Shown: in pieces, positions 23,370-34,007 of the stretch
How positions within the stretch are numbered: the first letter of the stretch is position 1
Layout: each line of letters begins with the position of its first letter
From: Larimichthys crocea
Taxonomy: Eukaryota; Chordata; Actinopteri; Sciaenidae
DNA: 64,000 nt
Assembly: GCF_000972845.2 (NCBI RefSeq)
Contig: NC_040016.1
Location: 21,310,807-21,374,806 of the forward strand
Reading direction: 5' to 3'
Made by a program: the position numbers and the translations under genes
Notes under the pieces: generated by a model
The model's input: only the letters and a program-made list of their open reading frames with translations
Told to the model about the DNA's origin: nothing
The model's database searches: none

Positions 23370-23651
23370 ACCTGCCCTCCAGAGGAGATGATGAGCTCAT
23401 TATGGAGAGACACGAAACACAGATTAAAAAACAGATGAGAAGAGGCCGAGGGATGGAGGGATGGAAGAGGAGGGGAGAAAGATATACAGAGAGATGAGGA
23501 GGGACGTTAAGAGACTGAGATGGTCAACTAAGACGAAGAGAGAGGAGAGGAAGGAGGAGAGAAGAAGGGAACAGAGGAAGGAATGAAGGAAAGCGCTATA
23601 CTGTAGGGAGGGCGACACGGATTGATTGTGGTCGCTGTTGTGGAAAAAGAC

Positions 23652-23699
<48 letters not shown>

Positions 23700-24406
23700 T
23701 GCGTGCGAACTGACAGAATGAAAAAGTGTGTGTGAGAGAGAGATAATGAAGCATAGACCAAAAAATAGCACCACGCTGAGTTTTCTTTTTTTCTTTCTTA
23801 ATGTTATTTTATTTATTTTTTCTCCCCCCACTTTTTCTTCTGAGAGTTTTGAAGGTTTGATGTGGGAGGTGGTGAGGGGGGGAGAGAGGAGAAGGGGTGG
23901 GTGCACAGTGTGAAAGAGAGAGAGAGAGAGGATGGGAGAAGTAAATGTGCTGCCTCTCCCTTTCTCCCTCTCTTCTCTTCTCCCTCAGTGTCTCACTTCT
24001 CTCGTCGCTCGGTTCATCGGATTTTTCTGTGAGCTGAGAGACGGAGGGAAAAACAAGAAGAGGAAAAAATTCCGGGTATGGCCGCCCCGCGTTTGTGGGA
24101 CTAAACCTGAAGAACAATTAAGTGCTGCGTTGTAAAGGTAGAGGAAGAGGAGAGAAGAGGGGGGTAGGAGGAAGAGGAAGGGATCTGGGAAAAGCAAGAG
24201 AAGAAGATGAGAGATAAGTAGGTGTAGAGTGGCGAAAGTTGTCTGATTTCCCAGAATAGATTTTAAAAAAAAGCCAAATATAGAAAACAAGTGGAAGACG
24301 AAGAGCGAGAAAAGGAGGTGTAAAGAAAGGAAGGAAAAAAAAAACAGAACTCCGCCAAATCCCCACAGCTGATACGTGGACGTTGGTCATCCATCCATCA
24401 TCCAGG
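23370..24406 (+). other. Purine-rich DNA upstream of a candidate exon; possible 5' UTR/promoter zone
   Basis: Strongly GA-rich on the + strand (23450-23640, 23860-23940, 24125-24200, 24290-24340) with a (TG)n tract at 23656-23697. A small CpG-bearing patch at about 24075-24100 (atggccgccccgcg) lies 300 bases before the ATG at 24407. No TATA element was firmly placed. The long antisense frames here come only from skewed base composition. Confidence 0.35.
23656..23697. repeat. (TG)21 microsatellite
   Basis: Uninterrupted run inside the purine-rich upstream region of the candidate exon. Confidence 0.95.
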
Positions 24407-24566
24407 ATGGACAAAGTGGAGCGAGTGATGAAGATGGTGAAGAGGATGTCACCGAGGAAGAAGAGGAGAGAGGGAGGAGGAGGAAGAGGGGGAGGAGGAG
24501 CGGGAGAGCTGGAGAGCCCGGACACATTGTGCGACGAACTCTGTCGTTTTAGCCTCTGCATCAGCG
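24407..24566 (+). CDS. Candidate alternative first coding exon (53 codons + 1 base)
   Basis: An ATG with good start context (A at -3, G at +4: aggATGg) opens a frame read to a consensus-like donor, tcagcg|gtgaga, after base 24566. The peptide starts MDKVERVMKMVKRMSPRKKR, passes through a Glu/Gly-rich linker and ends CDELCRFSLCISG. The basic head and several Cys suggest a membrane-associated or scaffolding N-terminus, but I recognise no family. It ends in phase 1, the same as the GRIP-like first exon at 58625-58679 on the same strand, so both could splice to one shared exon downstream of the window. The Gly/Glu core is encoded by GGA/GAG-rich DNA like the surrounding purine tracts, so chance coding is a real alternative. 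Confidence 0.42.
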
Positions 24567-24592
24567 GTGAGAGGTCGCACCGCCACGTGTTT

Positions 24593-24594
<2 letters not shown>

Positions 24595-24645
<51 letters not shown>
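24595..24645. repeat. (GT)25 microsatellite
   Basis: Uninterrupted GT run of about 51 bases that starts 28 bases after the proposed donor site. Shorter GT-rich pieces follow at about 24690-24710 and 24730-24742. Confidence 0.95.
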
Positions 24646-24647
<2 letters not shown>

Positions 24648-27600
24648 GTTGGGTCATGACTAATGCCAGCGGACAGGTGTGTGCGTTAATGTGTTTGTGT
24701 GTGTGTGTAAAATACAGAGAAATAAAGAGTGTGTGTGTGTGTTTGAGGAATGCACTGCCTGCACGCCTTATTGAGTCTGAATTTTCATCTTTGTTCTTTG
24801 CTTTGGTTGGATGGGGAGATACCGCAACATTGCTTAGCTGGCGTTGCAGAGAACAGTGTGTGTCTGTGCAGGGGCGGGGGTCTTACAGCGAGGGGATGTG
24901 ATTTATGTGCAGATAAAAGTAAAAAAACACACTTCTGAGAGTCTGTTTGAAGTATTCAGTATATCTACTACCTGCACTGTATTTGAACCATCCGTGTGTT
25001 TTCTTCGCAGCTGACCTCATCTCTCAGTGTTGGTCAGTTTAAAACCGGCCGGAGTTTACAGAAGCAAAGCGGCAAGTGGCAACCAAGTCTTAGGGAGGAA
25101 GTCGGGGTAGATGGTCAGGGGTACAAAGGGTTCATCCCTGGAGATCGGCCTGGATTTGTACTACGCTGTCTGCTACAATGTGCAATGTTGATGCTGGTTC
25201 TCTCAAATATAACAGAGCAATTCCAGTTTTCTTCTTATATGAGTCGTTTTCAGAAGTTGCCAATGGTTTACCTACTTTGTTGTTCAAATATAAAGACTTG
25301 TTGGTCATTAGTTTGTCTTAGTTGGCTAGTTTATCGCAGATTTGACATTTCAGACTACTGGTCAGACACTTATATAGGATGTCCAGTGATCCAGCTGGTC
25401 TTAGTGACCAACACTTGAATACAACAACTCTGAATCAGCAGTAACTTTTTTGGTAAACCACTGACCTAATGGTGCCCAGATTATGTTTGCTATCACTGCT
25501 GGCATGTGTTTATAAATTATTTATTTAATTAATTATTTATATTTAAGATGTATATTTTTTCTGCGATGCTGTTTTGTTTGCCAGTATTTGCAGTATCGCT
25601 ATTCGTCTGGCTTAATTTAGTTTAATGAGCTGTAAACTGGTTAGTGTTGATGCTACAGTTTGTTGGGTACCTCATGTTCTTCAAAGACTTTGGAAAGTGT
25701 TTCACAGACACAGAGGCTTATTTTTTTTAACCCGCTTTGATCGTACACAAACAGCACAGTGAAGAGGAACTGGATATACGGTGTAGTAAATATGTTTGTT
25801 TGAGAGAGGGTGACTGTGCCTATATCCATCTCCTGCTCACATACATCCTTTCATCAAACAAACTTTAGAATCACTCAGCAGAAACTGAAGCCGCCAGACT
25901 TCAAACGGCATCAAACAACCATCAGAGGACCGAATGTTAGACTGCAGGCGGGGGAAAGGTCACTTTGTAAAAAAAGAGGGAACACAAGCATATCGAGGCA
26001 AAATATCCTGATAGAAATCTTCTGTTCCAGCACAATGCACGACACTGTTCTTCTCGTGACACATGCCATTTGCTGGAGGCTTTCATCTTGTGCATCTCAC
26101 AGCAGCACATCATAAATGTTTGGATACGGGCGACGTCCTTTTTGCTTAATGGAATGCTATTCAGTTTCCAAGCATATACACTGGATTATTGTACTTGAAG
26201 TATGCACTGTGCACCGTGTACCTGTAATAGCTAGGAAAATACAAGTATCAGATCAGAGCTCGGTATTGGCAGATGTTCAATATTTAATTTCAGAACCCAT
26301 CAGCTGTTATCGGACCACAATTTAGCTTCTGCAGGCAGTGGTTGATGTTCCTGAGCTTCTGCCGTAGGCAGCATATATTTGAAATTTGGATATCCTGGCA
26401 GAGACTTCTTCTGTAGATAACTTTTCAAAAAAAAAAGCTGAAACATCGTCAGATGATAGCCAATGAGTTCAAAGATTGCTTTTCAACTAATGCATTCCAC
26501 CTTGGACTGTTGCAACTACTCAAATGTGACTTGTCGATACTACGTCTACCGTTGCCAAGAAGCCAATTTCTAGCAAATGCACAAGCTGTTCTTCTTTGTC
26601 TATGACTTTTGTTGGTTGGGTTGGTTAGGTTTGGCATGACGAGTAAGATTAATTTAAAAAAATAGGGTAAGAATATCAGGGAAAACCAACCAGAGGCAGG
26701 CCACGGCCTTTGAACATTGTAGGAAAATGATGACTGTGAATTGGAGCCACACTAGTAATAGTTAGAAAAGCACAAAGTGCATGTGCTGCAAAGAAGTGGA
26801 AAACAAGGACTACTGCACCTCTCATCAAAAATGTTACGGGTCATTAAGTCGGCCATGAAAGCTATATTGTGCTCATACATGAGTGAGGTGTTTTATTGCT
26901 CCATTTTCTTTTTAGATAAGAAACTTTGGAGTTCTGTTGCATTATAACTGAAAACAACACATCTGGACTGTAAGTATTTCTCTTCGCCTTGTACAGACAG
27001 ATTCAAGTATGGTTTCTTGGTCTGAGACTGGTTTTGGATTATATATTAATTTTCCAGTTCCTGAATCAGAATACTGTTGGTATGAAAGTACCATCATTAA
27101 ATTGTGGTTGTCAACTAATGGACACAAACTGCAGTAATCTGAGAGGAGAAAAGCATGACACACTTAGTCTAATGTCTTTGAACAATGTGTCTGTGTGGAT
27201 GAGTTTTACATGGGGAATTACTTGCTAGAGTGAAAAACAAGAAAATGATGGAATGCCGAAAAATAAGAACCTTGCTTTAAGATTATGATGTACCATTACA
27301 CATGTCTCAAATCGTGATCGTTTCTTGCCAAAATGGCTCCGTGCTACAAGTAAATAGCAATAAACCTACCGACCGCCATCCTGTGCTAAATCTGAAAAAG
27401 CATAGTGGATGTGCCCTGCAGCAAAAAATTCAAATTTACCTCAGGTGAATAGCTTGAAATTGAAAGCCTGGGTAATGCAAAAGGTAGAAAGCAAAGTGCA
27501 CATGCAATCAGAGGAAAACAGTCACAATAGTCAGTTCAGTCCACATGCCGACATATGCACAGAAAGCAGAGTGCTGAAGTACAGAAACACGATGTTAAGT

Positions 27601-30329
27601 CACCGAAAACATCTCTCACTTCCTTTACTGACGCTGCATTTTAAATGTGATGGAAAAAAATCATTGATTTTGGTAATGAAGCAAAGGAAGAACAGGGCTC
27701 TGAAATGAAATGTAAATCTCATGTATTTAATTAGAAAATAATAGTCCAAAGGTGGTGCAACACAACACAAGTGTGTTTTGTACTATCCAATTAACTTGCC
27801 ATCAATTTTTCTTTGGGGTCAGGTCATGCCATCAGATTCACTAAGTACCCTGAATCTTCACGTCTGTAATGCAGAGAGATGGCACTGGATTCCTCCCTGC
27901 TGTTCAGATACCTCAGCTTTGCAGCCAGTGGACTTAAGACACCATCACTCGCCACCAAGCAAGTCTGCCAGAGTAGTTTTCCCATGTGCCATAAATATTG
28001 CCTGTTGTTGGGGTAGTTTTTGTCAACATAACATGGTCATAATCATGAAATGAACTGTAATTTCAAAACTACAACACACAACGATTATGATAGAAGCTCA
28101 GTTAAGTGTTTGTGAGTGAGTGTTTGAGCTGTCCTCCAAAGCTTTTTGATACCGTCGAACCCTTTCAGACTTTGTTTGTGCATTTGCGTTCTGCGACAGA
28201 AAAATACCCCAAAGCTCCTCTGCATTATTTCCATGGGAGCCAATTATCGTCTCAAATCTGCATCTTATACTTCTCTAGCCTCACACACTGAAATGATCAG
28301 CTCCACAGTGAAACTCCAGCCCCGCGCGCATAATGCAAACTAGATATGTGATCGAGGTTGGAAATTACCATCAGCCGACAGCTGAATGCTGCTCCGACAG
28401 TCCAACTTTCACCTTTACTGGAGTGTGGATAAACAAACCCCCCACAGTGCATTTCAGAGTTCAGGCATGTTCAGGGTGCTGCAGAAAGGCATTACCAGGC
28501 ACTTTGTGACCTTTTCACTTAACCTCTAAGATATCCTGCAGCATATCAAGAAGAACACAGAACAAAACAGAAAAGCTTCCATTTAGTTCAGTCTGACTGT
28601 AGAAGAATACACCGTCCCCTTTGGGACAACACAGACATTTTTCTGGTCAAGTGATTTTGATCTTGAACATAGACAGTTCTCACTTCAGTGGTTTCCTACA
28701 CAGAGCATTTGGATTAGCCTGAGGTTGTTGCATGAGGTTGAGGTGCAAACAGTATGCAGTTCACTGTTTGCCTTTACTATTTATGGCTTGATCCCACTGG
28801 GCAGAGCTGTGGCACGTTTCAGCCACACCACAGCCACCGGAGCTAATCACGAACGTTCCAGACAATGTTTTTGATGACTCTCCTCTCTAGTCCGTAGAGA
28901 ATATTGTATTTTTGATGGACGGAAGTCAGACACAGAGACCTGATACAAAATCCAGCCAATTTTCAAAATCATAAGATCATAAAAACAGACCTAACTCATG
29001 GCCTACTTACTTATAATAGAAGCAGATAGACCAAGGAGGAATCACCATATCTGAGCGAGTTAATGAAGGCAGGCAAAATGCTTCTGGAAGACTCCTGGTT
29101 GGATATGAAGCCGTGTGGAGTACGGGCCAAAACATTGTTGTGGTTGCATGGTCACAGAAGCCTGGGGTCCAGGGGTTAACCTTCAAAAAGTATGAGACTA
29201 AATCAAATCAAAGTAACATTTTATTCTGCTGGAAAGCTGAAGATGATCGTGGCTAAAGTACTGTAACGCTGGTCTGCTTCCACCAATCATCACACTATAA
29301 CTTTCTCCAAACGTTTTTTTACATCATTCTTCCCATTTCTGCCCCGTCCATACGGTCTGTTTGTGGTTGGAGAAAGGTGTCTCACTTTCGCACAGATTTA
29401 AATGCAAAAACTCTAAAATATATCTCGAAAAAACAGCAAGAGCCAACCTTACAGTGACAATGGGAAATTATTTTTAACCACAAGACAAACGCCTATGAAC
29501 ATTTGGCAGTGGCTGCTGTGTTTTCCTGCTTTAATGGCCACACTGCCATTTCAGAGTCCATTTCTATTCCAACTGTCTTATAAATTGTTGAAAAATAATG
29601 ATTCTGGCAGGTGAGTTTAGGAGTGAATTTGCTGTCGCTGCCACTGTGGAGTTAGGTCCCTGGCTTGTTTACAGCAGCTGACGTGGGTGAAAGACCCATT
29701 GACTGGGAAAATGAGTGGTAGCACATCAAACGTACTGCTGATGGAGGGAGGGAAAAAAAAATCAAATCAGCTGCTCACAAAGGCTGAAGAGGTTGAACGA
29801 CATCCACAGCTAGGTAAATGGATACATCAGCATCAAAAGAGCAACAGAGATGGGAGATAATTGAATATGTTAAAGATCACAGCAAAGAGAAGGAACCCAA
29901 CAAGGCGAGGTAATGAAATGTGACATTAGAAACCTGTGGGTAAATAACATCGTGCTGATAGCCACCATAGCACACTGCCTTCAACAAATACAAACATCAT
30001 GATCTATTTGTCTGCAGTCTTACTTAGTCCGCTACGATCAGTAGCTTAGTAGCTTTAGTGCTGTGAAGTTTCTAAACTTGTCCTTTCTCTAACACTGTTT
30101 TCACATTTACCTTTAGGCATGTGCCAATTATTTATAATTGGATTGTGTGGCCTCAGTTGCTGCAGCTCAGTAAACAAAAATACACTTGATTTTCTTTCTG
30201 AAAAGCATATTAAACTTGTATTAGTTAAATACGATGTCCTGGGGCTCCTGAAGCATGACGGCTATTTTAATCAATACAGTTGTCTACACAGGTTTCATTA
30301 CAGTTGACATTGTAATCGTTGCTTAAACG
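24646..30329. other. Long quiet stretch; no gene or transposon recognised
   Basis: About 5.7 kb of AT-rich, apparently single-copy DNA with no long microsatellite, no terminal-repeat element and no supported coding exon. A pyrimidine tract with AG near 24990-25010 looks like a splice acceptor, but the sequence after it reaches stops quickly in the phase required by the candidate exon. This would be intron if the two first exons belong to one gene. Confidence 0.35.
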
Positions 30330-30334
30330 GAGAC

Positions 30335-30632
30335 ACTACAGGGGGAAAAACTCATTGTCTTCTTGCTCAGTCACTCTCAATTTCTTAGCTTCCTCTGCCA
30401 ATGTCACTTTCTGCCTTTTTGCCTTTGACATTACGTCCATAGAGGCTGCTAAGCCCGGTTACTCTGCCAGCTCCTGTTCTAGCATGACACCAACATCACA
30501 ACCCGTTAGCCTTGGCCTGCAACCTCTGCCTGAAAATGTCCTCGTCCCGGTGGTCCAAACACTAACACTCTTCTAGTGCTCTGCGCTCACAGTCTGGGCA
30601 GTCCAGCTAACAAACTGAGCTAACGGCAGCTA
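30335..30632 (-). mobile_element. Repeat copy A (inverted partner of 31724-31995)
   Basis: Read on the minus strand it starts tagctgccgttagctcagtt, continues gtgttagtgtttggaccacc and, later, accgggcttagcagcctcta followed by tggac, a Met codon and a Lys/Arg-rich frame (MSKAKRQKVTLAEEAKK). Similar short basic frames occur in fish repeat-derived hypothetical proteins that I recall. The family was not identified. It matches copy B on the opposite strand. Confidence 0.65.
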
Positions 30633-30885
30633 CACAGCAGCAGAAACAAATGGAAAATTCCTGTAATTATACACAAAGCAGTGCAGGAGGGAAAGAAAAC
30701 AGAGAAAGGTGATGGAAACAGAGGGAAGTGGGAGGCAGGTCAGCGTGATCGTGTCTCTCAGCTCTCAGCGTTGAACGTTGGTAAAGTACTTTTTGAACCC
30801 AACACTGGTACATCCTCCTCTACTGAGTGTGTGTTCGGCAGGAGAGATGCTGTGAGGTGGCCTACAATTGTATACCTGATCTACG

Positions 30886-31104
30886 AGAAGAAGAAGAGAT
30901 ACTTTATTAATCCCTCAATGGGGAAATTCACACATACAAAGGCTCATAGACATGCAATGTGGAGAGAAGTTGGGGGGTTTGGTGCCTTGCTCAAAGGGCA
31001 CCCCAGCAGTGCTACCAGTCCACCTTCCATATTTTGGTCCATGCAGGACTTGAACCAGTCACCCTCCGGTTTCCAAGCCAAGTCTCTATGGACTGAGCTA
31101 CTGC
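30886..31104 (-). mobile_element. tRNA-derived SINE with LINE-like tail
   Basis: On the minus strand the head reads gcagtagctcagtccatag (A-box region). A perfect B box ggttcaagtcc follows (31057-31047), then ggtgccctttgagcaaggca. The 3' part gtgaatttccccattgaggg ends in ATTAATAAAGTATCTCTTC, the tail shared with a fish LINE. A target duplication was not found. The 148-codon frame on the + strand across this block is only the antisense of the SINE. Confidence 0.82.
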
Positions 31105-31723
31105 AGGATGCGCACTTTTACTTATAGTCTGATGTTCGCACATCACAGGTGAACAAAGGCATTAAAGTGCAGATCACAGGACTACAAACCATTGAGGCAG
31201 ATGCCAGTTTGACTTGGCTGCTTAAGTACGGATCTAACATTAATCCCAGTCTCAGAAAACCAGCATCTAAATCTACTACTGATCGAAGGTTAGTCAGTTA
31301 TTTTCCATTGCTGGTTGGAAGGTTAGATAAAAGATTTTCCTTTCAAATAAAATCAGCACAGTGACAGTGATTTTGCTCTTTGCTCTTTTTACTGCAGTTC
31401 ATACATGCACATAAAACATGATACACACACACATAGACTGGCATAGGCTAAAAGGGAAAGAGAAAGTGAAGTGTAGTGTTTCAAAAACAGGCAGGAGAAA
31501 TGTTTTCTCAATCACATATCGGTGCTTTATTAATTCAGTATTGTTCAGTAGAACAAAATTAATATATTGAAGCATTAATGTGCTCCAATCAGCAAATGGT
31601 CAGAGTGCATTTCGTCGGACATTACTGAAGATATTGAAGAAATGAAGTGAAAGACCCTTTGCATCAACTTTCTGTGATTTTCAGAGTTTCCTGATGGACA
31701 GTAAAGCAAACTGCTGCAATGTG
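31105..31723. other. No gene seen
   Basis: AT-rich spacer between the SINE and copy B; no recognised element. Confidence 0.4.
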
Positions 31724-31995
31724 TAGCTGCCTTTAGCTCAGTTTGTTAGCCGGGCTGGCCAGACCGTGAGTGGTAGTGTTTGCACCACCGGCGACTGGAT
31801 GACTGGGAAGAGGAGGTTTTCTGGCCTGTTTTCAGGGTGTGGTGCCTGGACTTTTGTCTGGTTGGTATAATGTGACCGGGCTTGGCGTCTTCTATGGACA
31901 TTATGGCAGAGGCGAAGAGGATGTTGATGGAAGGGAAAAGGAGAAAAAGTGTGAAAGATAGATGGCGAGCTGTTAATAATATTAGCTGCTATGCC
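31724..31995 (+). mobile_element. Repeat copy B (inverted partner of 30335-30632)
   Basis: Starts tagctgcctttagctcagtt and shares with copy A the gttagc, ccagac.gtgag, tagtgtttg.accaccgg and cttctatggac words in the same order. After the last word a Met codon opens a short basic frame (MAEAKRMLMEGKRRKS), parallel to that of copy A. It is diverged from copy A by many substitutions and small indels. Confidence 0.65.
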
Positions 31996-33659
31996 TTGTG
32001 TTGTCGTGGACTCACTAGTTTTTATCATAAGTAAAATAATCATAACAAAAGGCACAACTGTCCATATTTGCAACACCGGTATTGAACTTTGAAACTCATT
32101 CTGTAACCGGACACTTTTTTTACCGTGGTCGGGACGCTGCATCTTTAGTTTTTATACATATTTTAGTTTGTTTATTTTCAAGGGCTATTATTATTTGCAG
32201 CTGCAGTGACCCAGTTTTGCCTCGGGGATCAACAAAGCTCATCATATCTTCTTACTTATCTCACATCTGAAATTGGACTGACCACGTTATCTTTTCAGTC
32301 AGAAAATAGCACAGTGTGAGATGACAGCGGTTATGTAGATACAAACAACCTGATATATTCTGTGTTTATGTTTAAATATCATCCTTTTGTTCATCGTCCA
32401 ATATTTTCTGGATTTGTTTGACATGACGTTTTACTCGAGCCTTAAATTTATAACTTTGCTCCTCGTGAGCACACTGACACCATTTAAACTAAATGAGAAT
32501 GTGATAATTTCTCAGGCAAAGACAATGAGGAGATGAAGCTCATTTGTTGCAACGTCTGGCAACATTTTGTGAGCACAGAAATCTCTGTTGAATTATGGAT
32601 GCAAAAGAAAATAGCAGGGTCATCACTTTCCATCCAGTGTTTTGCGATTGGAGTTCATTCTTTAGTGTCTCCTGATCTTCTGGCATAGTGTGTGCTTCTT
32701 TCCAGAACATCCACACCGGGTTTCTACGGTTCAAACACAGTGACAGGAGCGATGCATCACGTCTAGTGGATATGATGAGAAAATGCCTCAGCGGCTTTAA
32801 AATAGGAAAATCCGTCTGGTATTCAACCCTGAATATCAGATGTTATGGCCACTGTGTTTGTCTGTGTGCGCTCGTGAGACACATTTAGCAGCTAAATTTA
32901 GGTGTGAAATCCTCCTTTTCTTTTCGCTCTCTCATCTCTCCACCCCCAGTCCTCTTTCGATCTCGCTCCTTTGGTCTTCTCTTTCTCTCCCTCCTGTCGC
33001 TCTGCTACTACCTTTACTGTCTCTGTCGCCCTCATATATTTTGCCCCCAATCTCTCTCTGGGTGATACTACAGTCGTGCGTGGGTGGATGTTTCATTTCT
33101 TCTCTCTTCTTCCAGCTCTAGAACCTTCTAACCTGCTGTCATTCATCCTGCCACTGCAGCTGCTGCTGTTGCTACTTTTCTTTGTTGCTTGAAGAAAACA
33201 CAGAATGAATTATACTATAACAAGAAATATGTCCTTCTGTTTAATATAAAATAATTAATTTATTTTTTCATCTTTGAAACAGATGGAGAAAAATAATCGT
33301 GTTTACTTCCAGGAGTTTTAAAAGCTGATTAAAATGTGTTTATAGCCAAAAGAAAGACATGACAGTTATATAACCTGCTAACACAGATACTTTGTGCATG
33401 GAAAAATTAAAACTAATATAAGTAAAATAAGTATGAAAGCAACAAACACACGATCCTGAGAAAACAACAACAAAAAAAACTTGTTTCACAGATGAAAAAA
33501 GAAAAGTAAGGAACAAAAAATAGGAGCTAACCTGCTCTTAAATCATAAATACAGGAGAGAAAACAACATTATTACTTCGAAAGTAACAAAACATTAACAC
33601 CTTTATATATTAATTAATATATAATTATATATAATATAATTTTCCTTTCTAGTTTATTC
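31996..33659. other. No gene seen; one possible LINE tail and AT-rich DNA
   Basis: About 32205-32270 (cagttttgcctcggggatca followed by ACAAAGCTCATCATATC) resembles the 3' tail of a fish LINE on the + strand. The rest is AT-rich, including an almost pure AT palindromic stretch at 33605-33643 and a pyrimidine-rich run at 32930-33070. Confidence 0.4.
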
Positions 33660-34007
33660 CATTTTATTTTCATTTATACCTTGCAGTTCTTATTTATATC
33701 GTGGTCACTTATTTTTGTAATGCTATTTATATTATGGTCACTTCTTTGCAAGATCACTTACACTATGGTCACTTTACACTCTTTATATATCATGCCACAC
33801 TTATCCTCAGTACTTGTCTGTTTTTAAAGGTTGATTACTTTTTCGTAGTTTATATATTTCTGTCTGTTTTATTTCTGGCTGTTTATTGGGTATCTTTTTT
33901 GTTTTTGTTTTGGCCTCCTCTACTTTTGTTTCTATATCTTGCTGTTGTCACAAGTGAATTTCCCCGTGGTGGGATGAATAAAGTATATCTAATCTAATCT
34001 AATCTAT
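33660..34007 (+). mobile_element. LINE 3' UTR with (TCTAA)n tail
   Basis: Ends gtgaatttccccgtggtggg, then atgaataaagtatatctaat and a tail of four TCTAA units (33987-34006). This is the typical 3' end of a fish LINE. Upstream, tatggtcactt is repeated three times (33700-33775). The 5' limit is uncertain and no ORF is left. Confidence 0.72.

Noticed and set aside
24118..24657. 179-codon minus-strand frame rich in Ser, Pro and Leu
   Set aside because: It results from purine skew of the + strand and includes a poly-His-Thr (CA)n start.
24990..25060. Acceptor-like ttttcttcgcag that might continue the candidate exon
   Set aside because: In the required phase the following sequence soon reaches a stop, with no similarity to a GRIP exon.
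31037..31104. Functional tRNA gene on the minus strand
   Set aside because: The perfect B box is followed by the SINE body, and the expected acceptor stem is absent.
30681..31127. 148-codon + strand frame
   Set aside because: Most of it is the antisense of a tRNA-derived SINE with a clear B box on the minus strand.
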